Shown here one piece after another: positions 33,315 to 43,254 of a DNA stretch of 64,000 bases; the first letter of the stretch is position 1; every line of letters begins with the position of its first letter. Source of the DNA: Winogradskyella thalassocola. Lineage in GTDB: Bacteria > Bacteroidota > Bacteroidia > Flavobacteriales > Flavobacteriaceae. A program made the position numbers and the translations under genes. Location: assembly GCF_900099995.1 (NCBI RefSeq), contig NZ_FNCZ01000001.1, forward strand, positions 496,001-560,000. The letters run 5' to 3'. The notes beneath the pieces were generated by a model. The model saw only the letters and a list, made by a program, of their open reading frames with translations, had not been told where the DNA came from and did not search any database.

Positions 33315-34334
33315 TTACTCAATTATAGTATAATCACCAATACTAATCTTAGTAAACTCGCCATTATACTTCACATGATTACCAATCATAGCTTCGTCTA
33401 AATTAGCGTTTTTAATAGTGGTTTGATTTTGTATTAAGCTATTTTTAACGGTTGAATTTTCAATAACACAATCTTTTCCTATTGATACATGAGGTCCAAC
33501 AGTTGTATTTCTTAAAACCGTTCCTTTTCCGATATAACAAGGTTCAATAATTGTTGAATTTTCTAAAACCACAGAAGCATCAACTAATTGCTCTTCCTTA
33601 TCAGCTGTTAAAAAGCCTAACATTCTTGCATTAGTTTCTAAAGTCACGGCTTTGTTACCGCAATCCATCCACTCGTCAACGGTTCCGGTTTTAAAGATTT
33701 TGCCATCTGCCATCATGCGTTTTATACCATCATTGATTTGGTATTCTCCTCCATTCATCACATTTTCATCTAAAACTTCTTGTAATTTATCTTTTAAAAC
33801 CGCAACATCTTTAAAATAGTAGATGCCTATTACAGCTTGATCACTTACAAAGGTTTCAGGTTTCTCAACCAATTCAACAATGTTTTGGTCGTCATTTAGT
33901 TTTACAACTCCGTAGGCTTCAGGATTTGCAACACATTTTGTCCAAATTACACTATCTGCTGTCGGATCTAAATCAAACTCAGCTCTAATCAACGTATCCG
34001 CATATGCAATCACAGCAGGACCAGATAACGAAGGCTTAGCACTCATTATAGCATGACCAGTTCCTAAGGGCTGATCTTGTCTATAAATGGATGCTTTGGC
34101 GCCTAAACCTTCAGCAAGTTCTGTTAAACTATCTACCACATCATCTCCAAAAAATGCTTGATCACCAAGAACAAACGCAATCTCTTCAATAGGTTGCTTT
34201 AAAACTTTAGCGATATCCTTAACTAAACGGTGCACTATAGGTTGACCTGCAACAGGGATTAATGGTTTTGGTACGGTTAAACTATGTGGTCTTAGGCGAG
34301 ATCCTCGGCCTGCCATTGGTACTATTATTTTCAT
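33315..34334 (-). CDS. Sugar-1-phosphate nucleotidyltransferase
   Basis: Cytoplasmic enzyme that makes an NDP-sugar from a sugar 1-phosphate and an NTP. The 339 residues begin with the pyrophosphorylase loop MAGRGSRLRPHSLTVPKPLI; GTGHAIMSAK, AYADTLI (metal Asp) and VEKPETF follow in family order. The last 90 residues are a hexapeptide-repeat left-handed helix (EPCYIGKGTVLRNTTVGPHV), often an acyltransferase or oligomerisation domain. The sugar is not certain (glucose-1-phosphate type is most likely). It belongs to the flippase-dut cluster and so probably to envelope glycan synthesis. Confidence 0.9.
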   Translation of the reverse strand: MKIIVPMAGRGSRLRPHSLTVPKPLIPVAGQPIVHRLVKDIAKVLKQPIEEIAFVLGDQAFFGDDVVDSLTELAEGLGAKASIYRQDQPLGTGHAIMSAKPSLSGPAVIAYADTLIRAEFDLDPTADSVIWTKCVANPEAYGVVKLNDDQNIVELVEKPETFVSDQAVIGIYYFKDVAVLKDKLQEVLDENVMNGGEYQINDGIKRMMADGKIFKTGTVDEWMDCGNKAVTLETNARMLGFLTADKEEQLVDASVVLENSTIIEPCYIGKGTVLRNTTVGPHVSIGKDCVIENSTVKNSLIQNQTTIKNANLDEAMIGNHVKYNGEFTKISIGDYTIIE

Positions 34335-34430
34335 CGAAAAATTTGTTTTTCGTTTCCACTCGAGTGGAAATCTGTTTAATTTTATTTTTAGGTCATTTTT
34401 GCAACCTAATCTTTGTTTTTTAGGTTATAT

Positions 34431-34460
34431 ACCTACAAGGTTTTTAAAACCTTGCAGGAA
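34431..34460. repeat. Palindromic repeat, family A, between nucleotidyltransferase and dut
   Basis: ACCTACAAGGTTTTTAAAAC followed by CTTGCAGG. The arms CAAGGTTTT / AAAACCTTG pair. Related copies are at 50169, 51334, 53700 and, in composite form, at 50873. Confidence 0.65.
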
Positions 34461-34464
34461 ATCC

Positions 34465-34899
34465 CTATAAGACTCCCGTACTTCCAAAACCACCTTCTCC
34501 TCTATCGGTTTCAGTTAATTCTATAGAGTCCACCCATTCTGCACGTTCATGTTTTGCAATGACTAATTGTGCGATGCGTTCACCATTCTGAATCTCAAAA
34601 TTTTCATTTGAAAGATTGACTAAAATCACACCTATTTCTCCTCTATAATCGGCATCTATTGTTCCTGGCGCGTTTAATACTGTTATCCCTTGTTTTGCAG
34701 CTAACCCACTTCTTGGTCTTACTTGTGCTTCAATACCCACAGGTAATTCTATATATAAACCAGTACCAACAATACTACGTTCTAATGGTTTTAAAATTCT
34801 AGACTCCGATAAGTTAGCGCGTAAATCCATACCAGCAGATGCAATGGTTTCGTAATGTGGTAAATCGTGATTGGATTTATTGATTATTTTAATTTTCAT
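34465..34899 (-). CDS. dut: Deoxyuridine 5'-triphosphate nucleotidohydrolase
   Basis: Trimeric dUTPase that hydrolyses dUTP to dUMP and keeps uracil out of DNA. From ATG 34899 it is 144 residues, with all five motifs in order: [29 protein letters not shown] (catalytic Asp and Tyr), [10 protein letters not shown] and [10 protein letters not shown]. An ATG at 34917 would add MNTLKF, and either start is possible. It sits between the flippase and nucleotidyltransferase genes, a conserved but functionally unexplained order in flavobacteria. Confidence 0.95.
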   Translation of the reverse strand: MKIKIINKSNHDLPHYETIASAGMDLRANLSESRILKPLERSIVGTGLYIELPVGIEAQVRPRSGLAAKQGITVLNAPGTIDADYRGEIGVILVNLSNENFEIQNGERIAQLVIAKHERAEWVDSIELTETDRGEGGFGSTGVL

Positions 34900-34932
34900 A
34901 AATTTAAGAGTATTCACTGTTCTGATAACAGG

Positions 34933-36393
34933 TTAATTTCTTTTTAATAAATGCTTCAACTCTTTTTTTTCAAGCTGAAAAACAAGGGTTAAAAATACGA
35001 TTAATGCGCCAATTCCAATAACATAATTCCCTCTAAAAACATAGAAGTACACCATAGAAAATAATGTAGAAAGCCCCAAATACAGTACTATTTTCTTCAG
35101 ATCATAAGGAATTGGATAGTATTTTCTTCCATAGTAATAAGATAACAACATCATTATTAAATAAGCCGAAAGTGTCGCTATTGCTGAACCTTTAAAACCT
35201 ATAACAGGAATTAATACATAATTTAATAATAGCGTTGTAATGGCGCCAAATATTGAAATGTAAGCACCAAACTTCGTCCGATCTGTAATTTTATACCACA
35301 CTGAAAGGTTATGATAAATCCCTAAACAAAAGTTAGCCAAGAGTATAAACGGAACGATCCACATGGCCTCGTAATAAGCTTCACTACGTATGATAAGCGG
35401 CTTTAAAACATCTGCAAAAACAACCACGGTTAAAAAGATAACAGAACCAAAGGCTACAAAATACTCTAAGATTCTCGCATAATTCCTTTGTGGGTTATCG
35501 GATTTTGAATGACTAAAGAAGTAAGGTTCTATTCCTAAACGAAAGGCTGTGGCAAACAAGGTCATAAATAACGCTAGCTTATAACATGCAGAGTACATAC
35601 CAACCTGTTCATCTGCAATATCGGCTGGTAATAATTTTTCTAATAAAATTCGATCGAAGGTTTCATTGACCGAATATGCAATTCCTGCGATAAGCACTGG
35701 CATAGCATAACGCATCATTTTTTTCCATAAAACAGTATCGAACTTCAATTTAATTTGAGCGTAGAATGGAAGTAATATTAGAAGTGTTAACCCGCTTGCA
35801 ATTAAATTAGAAATGAAGATGTAACTGGTTTCGAAATCTGGTTTATAAATAGAGTCAAAAACAGAATTACCTTCAGCTAAATCCTTTAAGTATAATAACA
35901 GGAAGACATTGAGCCCAAGATTAACAGCAACGTTTAATATCTTAATAATAGCATATCGCATGGGTTTAGCCGTAGCCCGTAACCATGCAAACGGAATGAT
36001 AACTAAAGCATCTAACAGTAAAATGATAAATACTAAATTGAGATACTTAAGTTCTATATTTATGAGTGCAGAAATTTGATCTCTAAACAAAAAAGCAATT
36101 CCTAATAACGCAAATGAGCTAATTATTAAGGAAATGGCAGAGGTACCTGTTACTTTGTCTTGATTGTCTTCTTTATTGAAAAACCTAAAAAATGCGGTTT
36201 CCATACCATAAGCCAACACAACATTAAACAATACGAAGTACGCGAATATAAAAGATATACGTCCATATTCTTCAACAGAAAGTACTTCTGGATCGGTATA
36301 AAGTGGCACTAAAATAAAACTTAACATTCTAGGTAGCACAGTCGCTAAGCCATAAATAAATGTTTGTTTAAAAAGTGATTTGAATCCGCTCAA
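34933..36393 (-). CDS. Oligosaccharide/lipid flippase (Wzx/MATE-like)
   Basis: Inner-membrane flippase of 486 residues with about 14 hydrophobic segments, beginning FKSLFKQTFIYGLATVLPRM, as in polysaccharide-biosynthesis export proteins. It should move lipid-linked sugars or a related lipid across the inner membrane. The start codon is TTG at 36393; no ATG lies upstream in frame before a stop. It is 33 bases before dut and is the first gene of the leftward cluster that ends with the EnvC-like gene, though the repeats and promoter inside suggest more than one transcript. Confidence 0.88.
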   Translation of the reverse strand: MSGFKSLFKQTFIYGLATVLPRMLSFILVPLYTDPEVLSVEEYGRISFIFAYFVLFNVVLAYGMETAFFRFFNKEDNQDKVTGTSAISLIISSFALLGIAFLFRDQISALINIELKYLNLVFIILLLDALVIIPFAWLRATAKPMRYAIIKILNVAVNLGLNVFLLLYLKDLAEGNSVFDSIYKPDFETSYIFISNLIASGLTLLILLPFYAQIKLKFDTVLWKKMMRYAMPVLIAGIAYSVNETFDRILLEKLLPADIADEQVGMYSACYKLALFMTLFATAFRLGIEPYFFSHSKSDNPQRNYARILEYFVAFGSVIFLTVVVFADVLKPLIIRSEAYYEAMWIVPFILLANFCLGIYHNLSVWYKITDRTKFGAYISIFGAITTLLLNYVLIPVIGFKGSAIATLSAYLIMMLLSYYYGRKYYPIPYDLKKIVLYLGLSTLFSMVYFYVFRGNYVIGIGALIVFLTLVFQLEKKELKHLLKRN

Positions 36394-36520
36394 TTTAATG
36401 GTGTTTATTTAGCTCAAAAGTATTGAAATATTATCAAAAGATGAGCTATTTGTATCCGTGATTACTAGAACGCATCAACATAGTAGTAAAGTGTAAGATG
36501 TTACTCTAATTTTTGGCAAT

Positions 36521-36552
36521 AAAAAAAGTCTTACCTAAATAGATAAGACTTT
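36521..36552 (-). terminator. Terminator of the 36.6 kb lipoprotein gene
   Basis: AAAGTCTTA (36525-36533) pairs with TAAGACTTT (36544-36552). A T-run follows leftward (A-run at 36521-36527). It lies 24 bases beyond the stop codon. Confidence 0.85.
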
Positions 36553-36575
36553 AGTCTATTCTATATAAAAAAAAT

Positions 36576-37115
36576 TTAATGCTCTGTGTCTTCGTTTGCA
36601 GAAGCAACTACAGTTAATGCCGTCTTATCATTTAGAGAAGGAGGTCCGTTTTCATAATACGTACCTGAAACTTCATTAACATCAGTTATTTTCAAGTATT
36701 TTGTTTCTCCATTTTCTACAAAGCTAATAGCACATTCTGCATCCGATAACGTAAAAGGATAGTCATTTGATTTTTCGGCTACTGTAAAAGTATAATAAGG
36801 AGAGTCACTTTTTAGAATTGCAACATATTTATCCTTCTTTTGAACGAGTTTACCTTTTAGGTTTCTAAAGAACACACTATCAATTTTGATATTATCGCTC
36901 TTATTTGCAACAGGCACAAACATATTAATTCCGGTACCCCCAACTTTAATTCCAGCATACCATTCTTGAAAGAGAACGGGTTTAACTTTAAACGTAGCGG
37001 ATTCTTCAAATTGGGTAGTAGTTGCAGCAGCAGCTTTTGAGTTTGAACACTGAAAAGTGAACGAAAACATAACAGCTAAAACAATGGCGTAGGTCGCCTT
37101 TCTTAGTAGTTTCAT
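36576..37115 (-). CDS. Hypothetical lipoprotein
   Basis: A 179-residue lipoprotein with a basic n-region MKLLRK and lipobox Cys23 (FSFTFQC). The body appears beta-rich, with WYAGIKVGGTGINMFVPVAN and AECAISFVENGETKYLKITD. I do not recognise a named family. I chose ATG 37115 because the longer frame from 37145 adds ten residues before a complete signal peptide. The gene stands alone between two terminators. Upstream, at 37168-37202, an imperfect inverted repeat GCGCCCTAA / TTAGGCGC lies in the promoter region. Confidence 0.78.
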   Translation of the reverse strand: MKLLRKATYAIVLAVMFSFTFQCSNSKAAAATTTQFEESATFKVKPVLFQEWYAGIKVGGTGINMFVPVANKSDNIKIDSVFFRNLKGKLVQKKDKYVAILKSDSPYYTFTVAEKSNDYPFTLSDAECAISFVENGETKYLKITDVNEVSGTYYENGPPSLNDKTALTVVASANEDTEH

Positions 37116-37280
37116 TTTATTGTAGGTTAAGGTTTGGGACTGCAATATATAAAAATATACAAATTAAGCGCCCTAAAACCATATTAATCAGTTATTAGGC
37201 GCAAAAAAGAAAGAAAAATCTTACTACAATCGACTTATAAACTAAGAAACCCCCTATTAACTTTTGAAACATTAAGACAT

Positions 37281-37310
37281 AAAAAAACCTAACTATTAAT
37301 AGTTAGGTTT
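37281..37310 (-). terminator. Terminator of the ATP synthase operon
   Basis: AAACCTAACTA (37285-37295) pairs with TAGTTAGGTTT (37300-37310), with a T-run leftward. It lies 37 bases beyond the atpG stop. Confidence 0.9.
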
Positions 37311-37346
37311 TATATTAAAACTCTTAGTTTAAACTAAGTATATTAT

Positions 37347-38207
37347 TTAGTTATTCAAAGCTTCAGCTCCACCTACAATCTCTAAAATCTCATTAGTAAT
37401 TGCCGCTTGTCTTGCTTTGTTGTAAGTCAACTTAAGCTGATCTCTTAACTCTGTTGCATTATCTGTTGCTTTGTGCATTGCTGTCATACGTGCACCATGC
37501 TCAGAAGCGAAAGAATCTCTAATACCTTTATATAATTGCGTCTTTAATGACTTAGGGATTAATTCTTCAACGATTTCTAATTTAGAAGGTTCAAAAACAT
37601 AATCTAAATTAACGTTTTCATCACTTTCAAAAGGGACAATTGGTAAAAATTGTTCTGTCATTATAATTTGCGTTGCTGCATTTCTAAAATGATTATAAAC
37701 AATTTCAATTTTATCAAACTCGCCAGAAACAAATTTATCCATTAACATTTCCGCTATTTCAGAAACATTATCAAACGTTAAGTCTTCGTACAAATCACTT
37801 TTGTTCGCGATTACTTTATTCGTTTTTTTGAATGCGTCATTCGCCTTCTTACCAATAGCTATATAAGATACATCTTTAGTCGCATAAGTGTCATTAGTAA
37901 GTCTAGTAACCTGCTTAATGATATTAGAATTAAATGCACCAGCCAAACCTCTATTAGAAGTTACTGCAACAATAAGTACTTTTTTTACCTCGCGTTGCTC
38001 TGCATACTTACTACCAGAATCGGCATCTAATGTTGCACTTAAACTCTGAAGCAATTCCGTTAACTTATTAGAATAAGGACGCATTGCTGTAATAGCATCT
38101 TGGGCTTTCTTTAACTTAGCAGCAGATACCATTTTCATGGCACTAGTAATCTGCATCGTTGAGGATACCGATGATATTCTGTTTCTAATTTCCTTTAAAT
38201 TCGCCAT
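37347..38207 (-). CDS. atpG: ATP synthase F1 gamma subunit
   Basis: Central rotor shaft of F1. The 286 residues begin MANLKEIRNRISSVSSTMQI and end with the conserved helix NKARQAAITNEILEIVGGAE, both typical. It is the last gene of atpB-E-F-H-A-G. The beta and epsilon genes, which usually follow gamma in other phyla, are absent here. The 111-base gap before it holds a family B-like repeat fragment (GCTCAGAGTGACAT near 38236-38249). Confidence 0.96.
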   Translation of the reverse strand: MANLKEIRNRISSVSSTMQITSAMKMVSAAKLKKAQDAITAMRPYSNKLTELLQSLSATLDADSGSKYAEQREVKKVLIVAVTSNRGLAGAFNSNIIKQVTRLTNDTYATKDVSYIAIGKKANDAFKKTNKVIANKSDLYEDLTFDNVSEIAEMLMDKFVSGEFDKIEIVYNHFRNAATQIIMTEQFLPIVPFESDENVNLDYVFEPSKLEIVEELIPKSLKTQLYKGIRDSFASEHGARMTAMHKATDNATELRDQLKLTYNKARQAAITNEILEIVGGAEALNN

Positions 38208-38318
38208 CTTTATATGATAAAGACTCTTTGCCTAAGCTCAGAGTGACATTAGCTTAATAATTTAAATTTAGAATTATGAGTAAGCTAAATTTTAACTCAT
38301 AACTCTAAACTTATAACT

Positions 38319-39899
38319 TTATGATCTATACTTACCTGAAAGATCTTTTGCTACACTTGTTAATGTATCAATAACCTCATCAGTTAATTTACCAGCTTTA
38401 AGTAAATCTAGAGTATCTCTATGCTTAGCATTTAAGAACTCTAAATAATCACGTTCAAATTCTTTTACTTTCTCTACAGGAACATCTTTTAATAAGTTCT
38501 TAGAACCAGCATAAATGATTGCAACTTGATCTTCTACTTTAAAAGGATCGTTTTGTGCCTGCTTTAAGATTTCAACGTTACGCTTACCTTTGTTAATTAC
38601 ATTTAAGGTAACAGCATCTAAATCTGAACCAAACTTAGCAAACGCTTCTAATTCACGATACTGAGCTTGATCTAATTTTAATGTACCAGATACCTTTTTC
38701 ATTGATTTAATCTGAGCGTTACCACCAACACGAGATACAGAAATACCTACATTAATTGCCGGACGAACACCAGAGTTAAATAAATCACCATCTAAGAAAA
38801 TCTGACCATCTGTAATAGAAATTACGTTAGTTGGGATATATGCTGAAACGTCACCTGCTTGAGTTTCAATAATTGGTAAAGCTGTTAATGAACCACCACC
38901 TTTAACCATAGGTTTTAAAACATCAGGAAGGTCATTCATTTCTCTAGCAATAGCATCATTATTAATGATTTTTGCAGAACGCTCTAATAATCTTGAGTGT
39001 AAATAAAATACATCACCAGGATATGCCTCACGTCCTGGAGGACGTCTTAATAATAAAGATACCTCACGGTAAGCAACAGCTTGTTTTGATAAATCATCAA
39101 ATACAATTAAAGCTGGTCTACCAGTATCTCTAAAATACTCACCAATAGATGCTCCTGTAAAAGGCGCATAAACTTGCATCGCAGCAGGATCTGATGCATT
39201 TGCAGCAACTATTGTGGTGTAAGCTAAAGCTCCTTTTTCTTCTAAAGTCTTAGCAATTAAAGCTACTGTAGAAGCCTTTTGGCCAATAGCAACATATATA
39301 CAATATACAGGCTCACCTGCATCGAAAAATTCTTTTTGATTTAAGATAGCATCAATACAAACTGCTGTTTTACCTGTTTGTCTGTCACCAATTACCAACT
39401 CACGTTGACCTCTACCAACTGGTATCATAGCATCAATAGCTTTAATACCTGTTTGTAATGGTTCAGTTACTGGTTCTCTGTAGATAACACCCGGTGCTTT
39501 ACGCTCTAAAGGCATCTCAAAAGTTTCACCTGCAATTGGTCCTTTACCATCAATAGGGTTACCTAAAGTATCTACTACACGTCCAACTATACCCTCACCT
39601 ACTTTTACAGATGCGATACGTTTCGTACGTTTAACTGTAGAACCTTCTTTAATACCTACTGAAGTACCTAAAAGTACAATACCTACATTATCTTCTTCAA
39701 GGTTAAGTACGATACCTTCTGCACCACCTTCAAATTCAACTAATTCACCATATTGTGTATTAGCTAATCCGTAAGCACGTACAATACCATCACCTACAGT
39801 TAATACTGTTCCTACTTCGTCTAATGAAGCACCCGCTTCAAAACCTGAAAGTTGTTGTTTTAAGATTGCTGATATTTCAGCTGGTTTTACTTCTGCCAT
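38319..39899 (-). CDS. atpA: ATP synthase F1 alpha subunit
   Basis: Non-catalytic nucleotide-binding subunit of the F1 hexamer, 526 residues. Walker A GDRQTGKT is at 171-178, [20 protein letters not shown] contains the Walker B region, and GISVSRVGG near 389 carries the arginine finger. The N-terminal DELSEED-type beta barrel and C-terminal helical domain are intact. It lies in the operon between atpH and atpG, with 64 bases after atpH that include a TTCGACTTCGCT repeat. Confidence 0.97.
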   Translation of the reverse strand: MAEVKPAEISAILKQQLSGFEAGASLDEVGTVLTVGDGIVRAYGLANTQYGELVEFEGGAEGIVLNLEEDNVGIVLLGTSVGIKEGSTVKRTKRIASVKVGEGIVGRVVDTLGNPIDGKGPIAGETFEMPLERKAPGVIYREPVTEPLQTGIKAIDAMIPVGRGQRELVIGDRQTGKTAVCIDAILNQKEFFDAGEPVYCIYVAIGQKASTVALIAKTLEEKGALAYTTIVAANASDPAAMQVYAPFTGASIGEYFRDTGRPALIVFDDLSKQAVAYREVSLLLRRPPGREAYPGDVFYLHSRLLERSAKIINNDAIAREMNDLPDVLKPMVKGGGSLTALPIIETQAGDVSAYIPTNVISITDGQIFLDGDLFNSGVRPAINVGISVSRVGGNAQIKSMKKVSGTLKLDQAQYRELEAFAKFGSDLDAVTLNVINKGKRNVEILKQAQNDPFKVEDQVAIIYAGSKNLLKDVPVEKVKEFERDYLEFLNAKHRDTLDLLKAGKLTDEVIDTLTSVAKDLSGKYRS

Positions 39900-39925
39900 C
39901 TTTATTTAGATATTAGATATTAAAC

Positions 39926-39950
39926 GTTCACTTCGACTTCGCTTAGTGAC
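39926..39950. repeat. Short family B repeat between atpA and atpH
   Basis: TTCACTTCGACTTCGCTTAG followed by TGAC; ends TCACT/AGTGA pair. It lies inside the ATP synthase operon, where a full terminator would be harmful, so it may act as a processing or attenuation site. Confidence 0.5.
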
Positions 39951-39963
39951 CGAATAACATTTT

Positions 39964-40500
39964 TTAATTTAGTGTAAATTCTCTTTTTAATTTCTCGAGT
40001 TTGTTAGCGATACTAGCATTATACTGAATATCACCTACTCGTAATATGAAACCACCTAAAATGCTTTCATCTATAATATTTTCTACTTCCGCGTCTTTTC
40101 CTGTAAGCTCCTTAACCTTAGCTAATACTTTAGTTTTTAAATCCTCAGTAAGTGCAATTGCAGTAGTAACTGTTGCTACTTGGCTACCTCTTAACTCATC
40201 GTACAACTTAACATAACTTGAAGCTACTTCATTCAATAAAGGTAACCTTTTGTTAGTAATTAAAGTATCGAATAAATTAGTAGTTGTAACATTCGCATTT
40301 TTGAATATTGCTAATAATACCGCTTTTTTATCTGAAGATTTTACAACAGGACTTTGAAGCATCTGATTTAAATCTTCACTCTCAGCGATAGCGTTAGTGA
40401 TTGATTTCATATCACTATTTACCGCTTCAGCAGATTTTTGATCTGTTGCTAAGCTTAAAACCGCTTTAGCATATCGTATGGCCGCTCTTGATCCTGACAT
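39964..40500 (-). CDS. atpH: ATP synthase F1 delta subunit
   Basis: Peripheral-stalk subunit (OSCP homologue), 178 residues, joining the b subunits to the top of F1. AIRYAKAVLSLATDQKSAEA at the N-terminus and DESILGGFILRVGDIQYNAS near the C-terminus are the family signatures. It starts 6 bases after the atpF stop, so the two are probably translated together. Confidence 0.94.
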   Translation of the reverse strand: MSGSRAAIRYAKAVLSLATDQKSAEAVNSDMKSITNAIAESEDLNQMLQSPVVKSSDKKAVLLAIFKNANVTTTNLFDTLITNKRLPLLNEVASSYVKLYDELRGSQVATVTTAIALTEDLKTKVLAKVKELTGKDAEVENIIDESILGGFILRVGDIQYNASIANKLEKLKREFTLN

Positions 40501-40506
40501 CTCTTA

Positions 40507-41007
40507 TTAGTTTAAAGTTGCTTCACCCAACATAGACTCAACTAATGCAAGTTGCTTGTCTTTGTTAGATAATTCATTACGCACTACTTTTTCAGCGATT
40601 TCTATAGATAAACCTGCAACATGACTTTTTAATTCTGCCATAGCTGCTTTCTTTTCACTAGTAATAGCCTCTTGTGCTTGTGCAATCATTTTATTGGCTT
40701 GCGTTTTTGCTTCTGCTTCAGCATCTGCAATCATTTTAGTTTTAAGTTCGCGAGCTTCTTTAAGCATCGTTTCTCTTTCTAAACGCGCTTCTTGCAATAA
40801 CTTTTGGTTATCTGCTTGAAGGTTTGCCATTTCACGCTTTGCTTTTTCTGCTGCATCTAAAGCACCTTGAATACCTTCTTCTCTTTCATTTAATGAAGTA
40901 AGAATTGGTTTCCAAGCAAACTTTACCATAAGTGCTATTAATGCCAACAAAAGGATTGTTGACACTACAAATAAACCTGGTGAAAAATCGTTTAATAACT
41001 TATCCAT
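40507..41007 (-). CDS. atpF: ATP synthase Fo b subunit
   Basis: Peripheral-stalk subunit, 166 residues. A single N-terminal membrane helix (LFVVSTILLLALIALMVKFA, about 12-31) is followed by PILTSLNEREEGIQGALDAA and a long charged coiled coil rich in Ala, Lys and Glu. It forms the stator with the delta subunit. It lies 98 bases after atpE. Confidence 0.95.
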   Translation of the reverse strand: MDKLLNDFSPGLFVVSTILLLALIALMVKFAWKPILTSLNEREEGIQGALDAAEKAKREMANLQADNQKLLQEARLERETMLKEARELKTKMIADAEAEAKTQANKMIAQAQEAITSEKKAAMAELKSHVAGLSIEIAEKVVRNELSNKDKQLALVESMLGEATLN

Positions 41008-41105
41008 ATTATTAAGTAATTAAGTGTGTTGTCTTTTTTTAATTTAAAAACACGTCCTGCAACCAACCGTTACAGGATAGTGTTTTTGTAAATTTGATTT
41101 GGTTC

Positions 41106-41324
<219 letters not shown>

Positions 41325-41344
41325 TTAAATTAAAAAAACTCTTA

Positions 41345-42523
41345 TTAAATGAAATCTCCTCTTACGTCTTCTGCATCAGGAGCTTCATGACCGTGTGCAT
41401 CGTGCTCATGCTCATGATCGTGTTCTGCCACAGCCATACCAATAAATAAAGCTGAAAGCATTGTAAAAATATACGCTTGTAAAAACGCTACTAATAATTC
41501 AATTAGTAATATAAAAAATGATAACACAAAGGATAAGCCTGTTGCACCAACAACACCTAATGATTCCTTTAATGTAAACATAATGGCTATTAAACTCATT
41601 AAGACAATATGACCTGCAGAAATGTTTGCAAACAAACGTACTAACAATGAAAAAGGCTTAATAATTAAAGCTCCAGCCAATTCTATGATTGCTAAAACTG
41701 GACGAATTAAAATTGGCACACCTGGCATCCAAAATATATGCATCCAATAATCTTTGTTTCCACTAACCGTATAGATAACTAATGTAAATATAGCTAAACA
41801 CGCTGTTACTGCTAACTGACCCGTAACGTTAAAACCTAAAGGTGTTAAACCCACCAAGTTTAAAATCCATATAAAGAAAAACACAGTTAAAAGATACCCC
41901 GTAAATCTACGGTAGTGTTTTTCACCAATATTTGGTCTTGAAATTTCGTCTCTAACGTAAAGCACTAATGGCTCTAACACACGACCAAATCCTGTTGGGA
42001 TTTGTTTTTTCTTGTATTGACTTGCTAATCTAGAGAACCAAAATAACATCAATAAACCAATTACTAAGATTCCAAATACACTTTTAGTAATTGAAAAATC
42101 TAAAACCTTAGTACCATTTGTAGCATGATGTTCAGCATCAAAACTAACCGTTGTTGCTCCTTGTTCTAGCTCGTAAATTTTTGAATGAATTTTAGCGAAT
42201 TTAAGTCCGCCTTTTTCTACAATCACACCTCCATCATCATTATGATGAAACTCAGAAGACATAAATGTCACCAGACCTTCAGAAGACCAAACAATAACAG
42301 GTAAAGGGAAACCAACATGAACACGCTCACCCTCACCGTTTGTATAAGAAAACAATGAAAAATCATGAGAATCCTTAAGGTGATGTAAAATATAATCCTC
42401 TACTTCCATTTTTGTATCCACCTCACCCTCACCACTTGCTGTAGTAATTGCAAAAACAGACGCAGGAAGAAACACTAATAGAGCTAGTGCTAAACTTTTA
42501 AAACCTTGTTGAAATATCTTCAT
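41345..42523 (-). CDS. atpB: ATP synthase Fo a subunit with N-terminal extension and His-rich tail
   Basis: Stator subunit carrying the ion half-channels. At 392 residues it is about 120 longer than E. coli subunit a. The extra part is an N-terminal signal-like helix (about 8-26) plus a soluble domain (about 35-140). The conserved Arg is R296 in SLLVRLFANISAGH. The C-terminus ends in EHDHEHEHDAHGHEAPDAED, a His/Asp/Glu-rich tail that could bind divalent metal. A strong promoter lies upstream. It is the first gene of atpB-E-F-H-A-G. Confidence 0.95.
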   Translation of the reverse strand: MKIFQQGFKSLALALLVFLPASVFAITTASGEGEVDTKMEVEDYILHHLKDSHDFSLFSYTNGEGERVHVGFPLPVIVWSSEGLVTFMSSEFHHNDDGGVIVEKGGLKFAKIHSKIYELEQGATTVSFDAEHHATNGTKVLDFSITKSVFGILVIGLLMLFWFSRLASQYKKKQIPTGFGRVLEPLVLYVRDEISRPNIGEKHYRRFTGYLLTVFFFIWILNLVGLTPLGFNVTGQLAVTACLAIFTLVIYTVSGNKDYWMHIFWMPGVPILIRPVLAIIELAGALIIKPFSLLVRLFANISAGHIVLMSLIAIMFTLKESLGVVGATGLSFVLSFFILLIELLVAFLQAYIFTMLSALFIGMAVAEHDHEHEHDAHGHEAPDAEDVRGDFI

Positions 42524-42562
42524 TGTTATAAAATCAAAAAATAATTCTTCTCAAATTCCGTG

Positions 42563-42591
42563 CAAAAGTACGTAATTAATTAAAATAACAA
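42563..42591 (-). promoter_or_regulatory. Promoter of the ATP synthase operon
   Basis: On the minus strand, TTG (42589-42591), 18 bases, then TACTTTTG (42563-42570). The fit to the Bacteroidota consensus is very good. The -7 element lies 40 bases before the atpB ATG. Confidence 0.72.
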
Positions 42592-42611
42592 TGCGTTTTT
42601 ATGCTAATTAT

Positions 42612-43004
42612 TTAGACCTCGTTTTTCGTGATGATTTTAACGACAAAAAACACCTCTAATCCTAAGAATAAGAGTAGTGGAATTAAAAGATTCAATCGTT
42701 CAGTGGTTGTTAAGTCAACTAACCCAAATATCGGTGATTTAAACATTATAAAAAACAAAATACCTTTAATAAATAAAGTCGGTAAGTAGATAAAACCCAA
42801 TTGCGGTTGAAGTTTTTTAAAAAACGAAAAGAATTTTAGATGTAAACAGATTACAATCGAAGCAATGGCAAAAAACAAATTAGTGTCCCATAAACTAAAT
42901 CGAACTGAGCTATTTAATTGATTAAGAATGAATTCTTGTAAAAAATGAACAATTATGAATACTATCGAAAATGATAGCATATAGACCGTAAGTGATTTAA
43001 TCAT
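42612..43004 (-). CDS. Small four-helix membrane protein next to atpB (DUF6168-like)
   Basis: A 130-residue protein with four hydrophobic segments (about 5-28, 42-62, 72-92, 106-126) and a short basic end. It overlaps the atpZ gene by 8 bases, so the two are co-translated. Position and topology match the small AtpI-associated membrane proteins found before ATP synthase genes in flavobacteria; I name DUF6168 from memory. Help with c-ring assembly or magnesium supply is inference by analogy with AtpI. Confidence 0.7.
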   Translation of the reverse strand: MIKSLTVYMLSFSIVFIIVHFLQEFILNQLNSSVRFSLWDTNLFFAIASIVICLHLKFFSFFKKLQPQLGFIYLPTLFIKGILFFIMFKSPIFGLVDLTTTERLNLLIPLLLFLGLEVFFVVKIITKNEV

Positions 43005-43254
43005 CTTCTTTAGACACTTTTATAACTTGAGAAATCACCAAATACATTGAAATAAAAACCGATAGAAGTGTTATTGTAGTTTCTAAATAATCCTTGTTAT
43101 ACTTCGCGTCTAGCCATTGACCAAAATAATTTCCAAGAAAAATAGTGCCTCCCATCTGAAATGCAACAGATGTAAACCTAATAAACTTATTAGGTCCTTT
43201 ATTATTTGCTTTGGACACTTTGCGCTGGTGTAGATTCAGATCTAACTGGCTCAT
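42997..43254 (-). CDS. atpZ: AtpZ/AtpI family protein
   Basis: An 85-residue protein with two membrane helices, of the type encoded just before ATP synthase operons. FIRFTSVAFQMGGTIFLGNY and GQWLDAKY are the family signature. The first ATG (43254) places 53 bases of the gene inside the 3' end of the bactofilin gene in another frame. The N-terminal KVSKANNKGPNKF is nonetheless the normal basic lead of this family, so I keep it. It probably helps c-ring assembly. Confidence 0.82.
   Translation of the reverse strand: MSQLDLNLHQRKVSKANNKGPNKFIRFTSVAFQMGGTIFLGNYFGQWLDAKYNKDYLETTITLLSVFISMYLVISQVIKVSKEDD

Noticed and set aside
34401..34435. GCAACC followed about 17 bases later by GTTATA, as a third ECF promoter
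   Set aside because: It lacks the GACGC lead and TGCATCTA block and points rightward, where all genes run leftward.
37168..37202. GCGCCCTAA / TTAGGCGC inverted repeat as a terminator or small RNA
   Set aside because: The loop is 18 bases, the stem has a bulge, and no T-run follows; the operon terminator is already present at 37281-37310.
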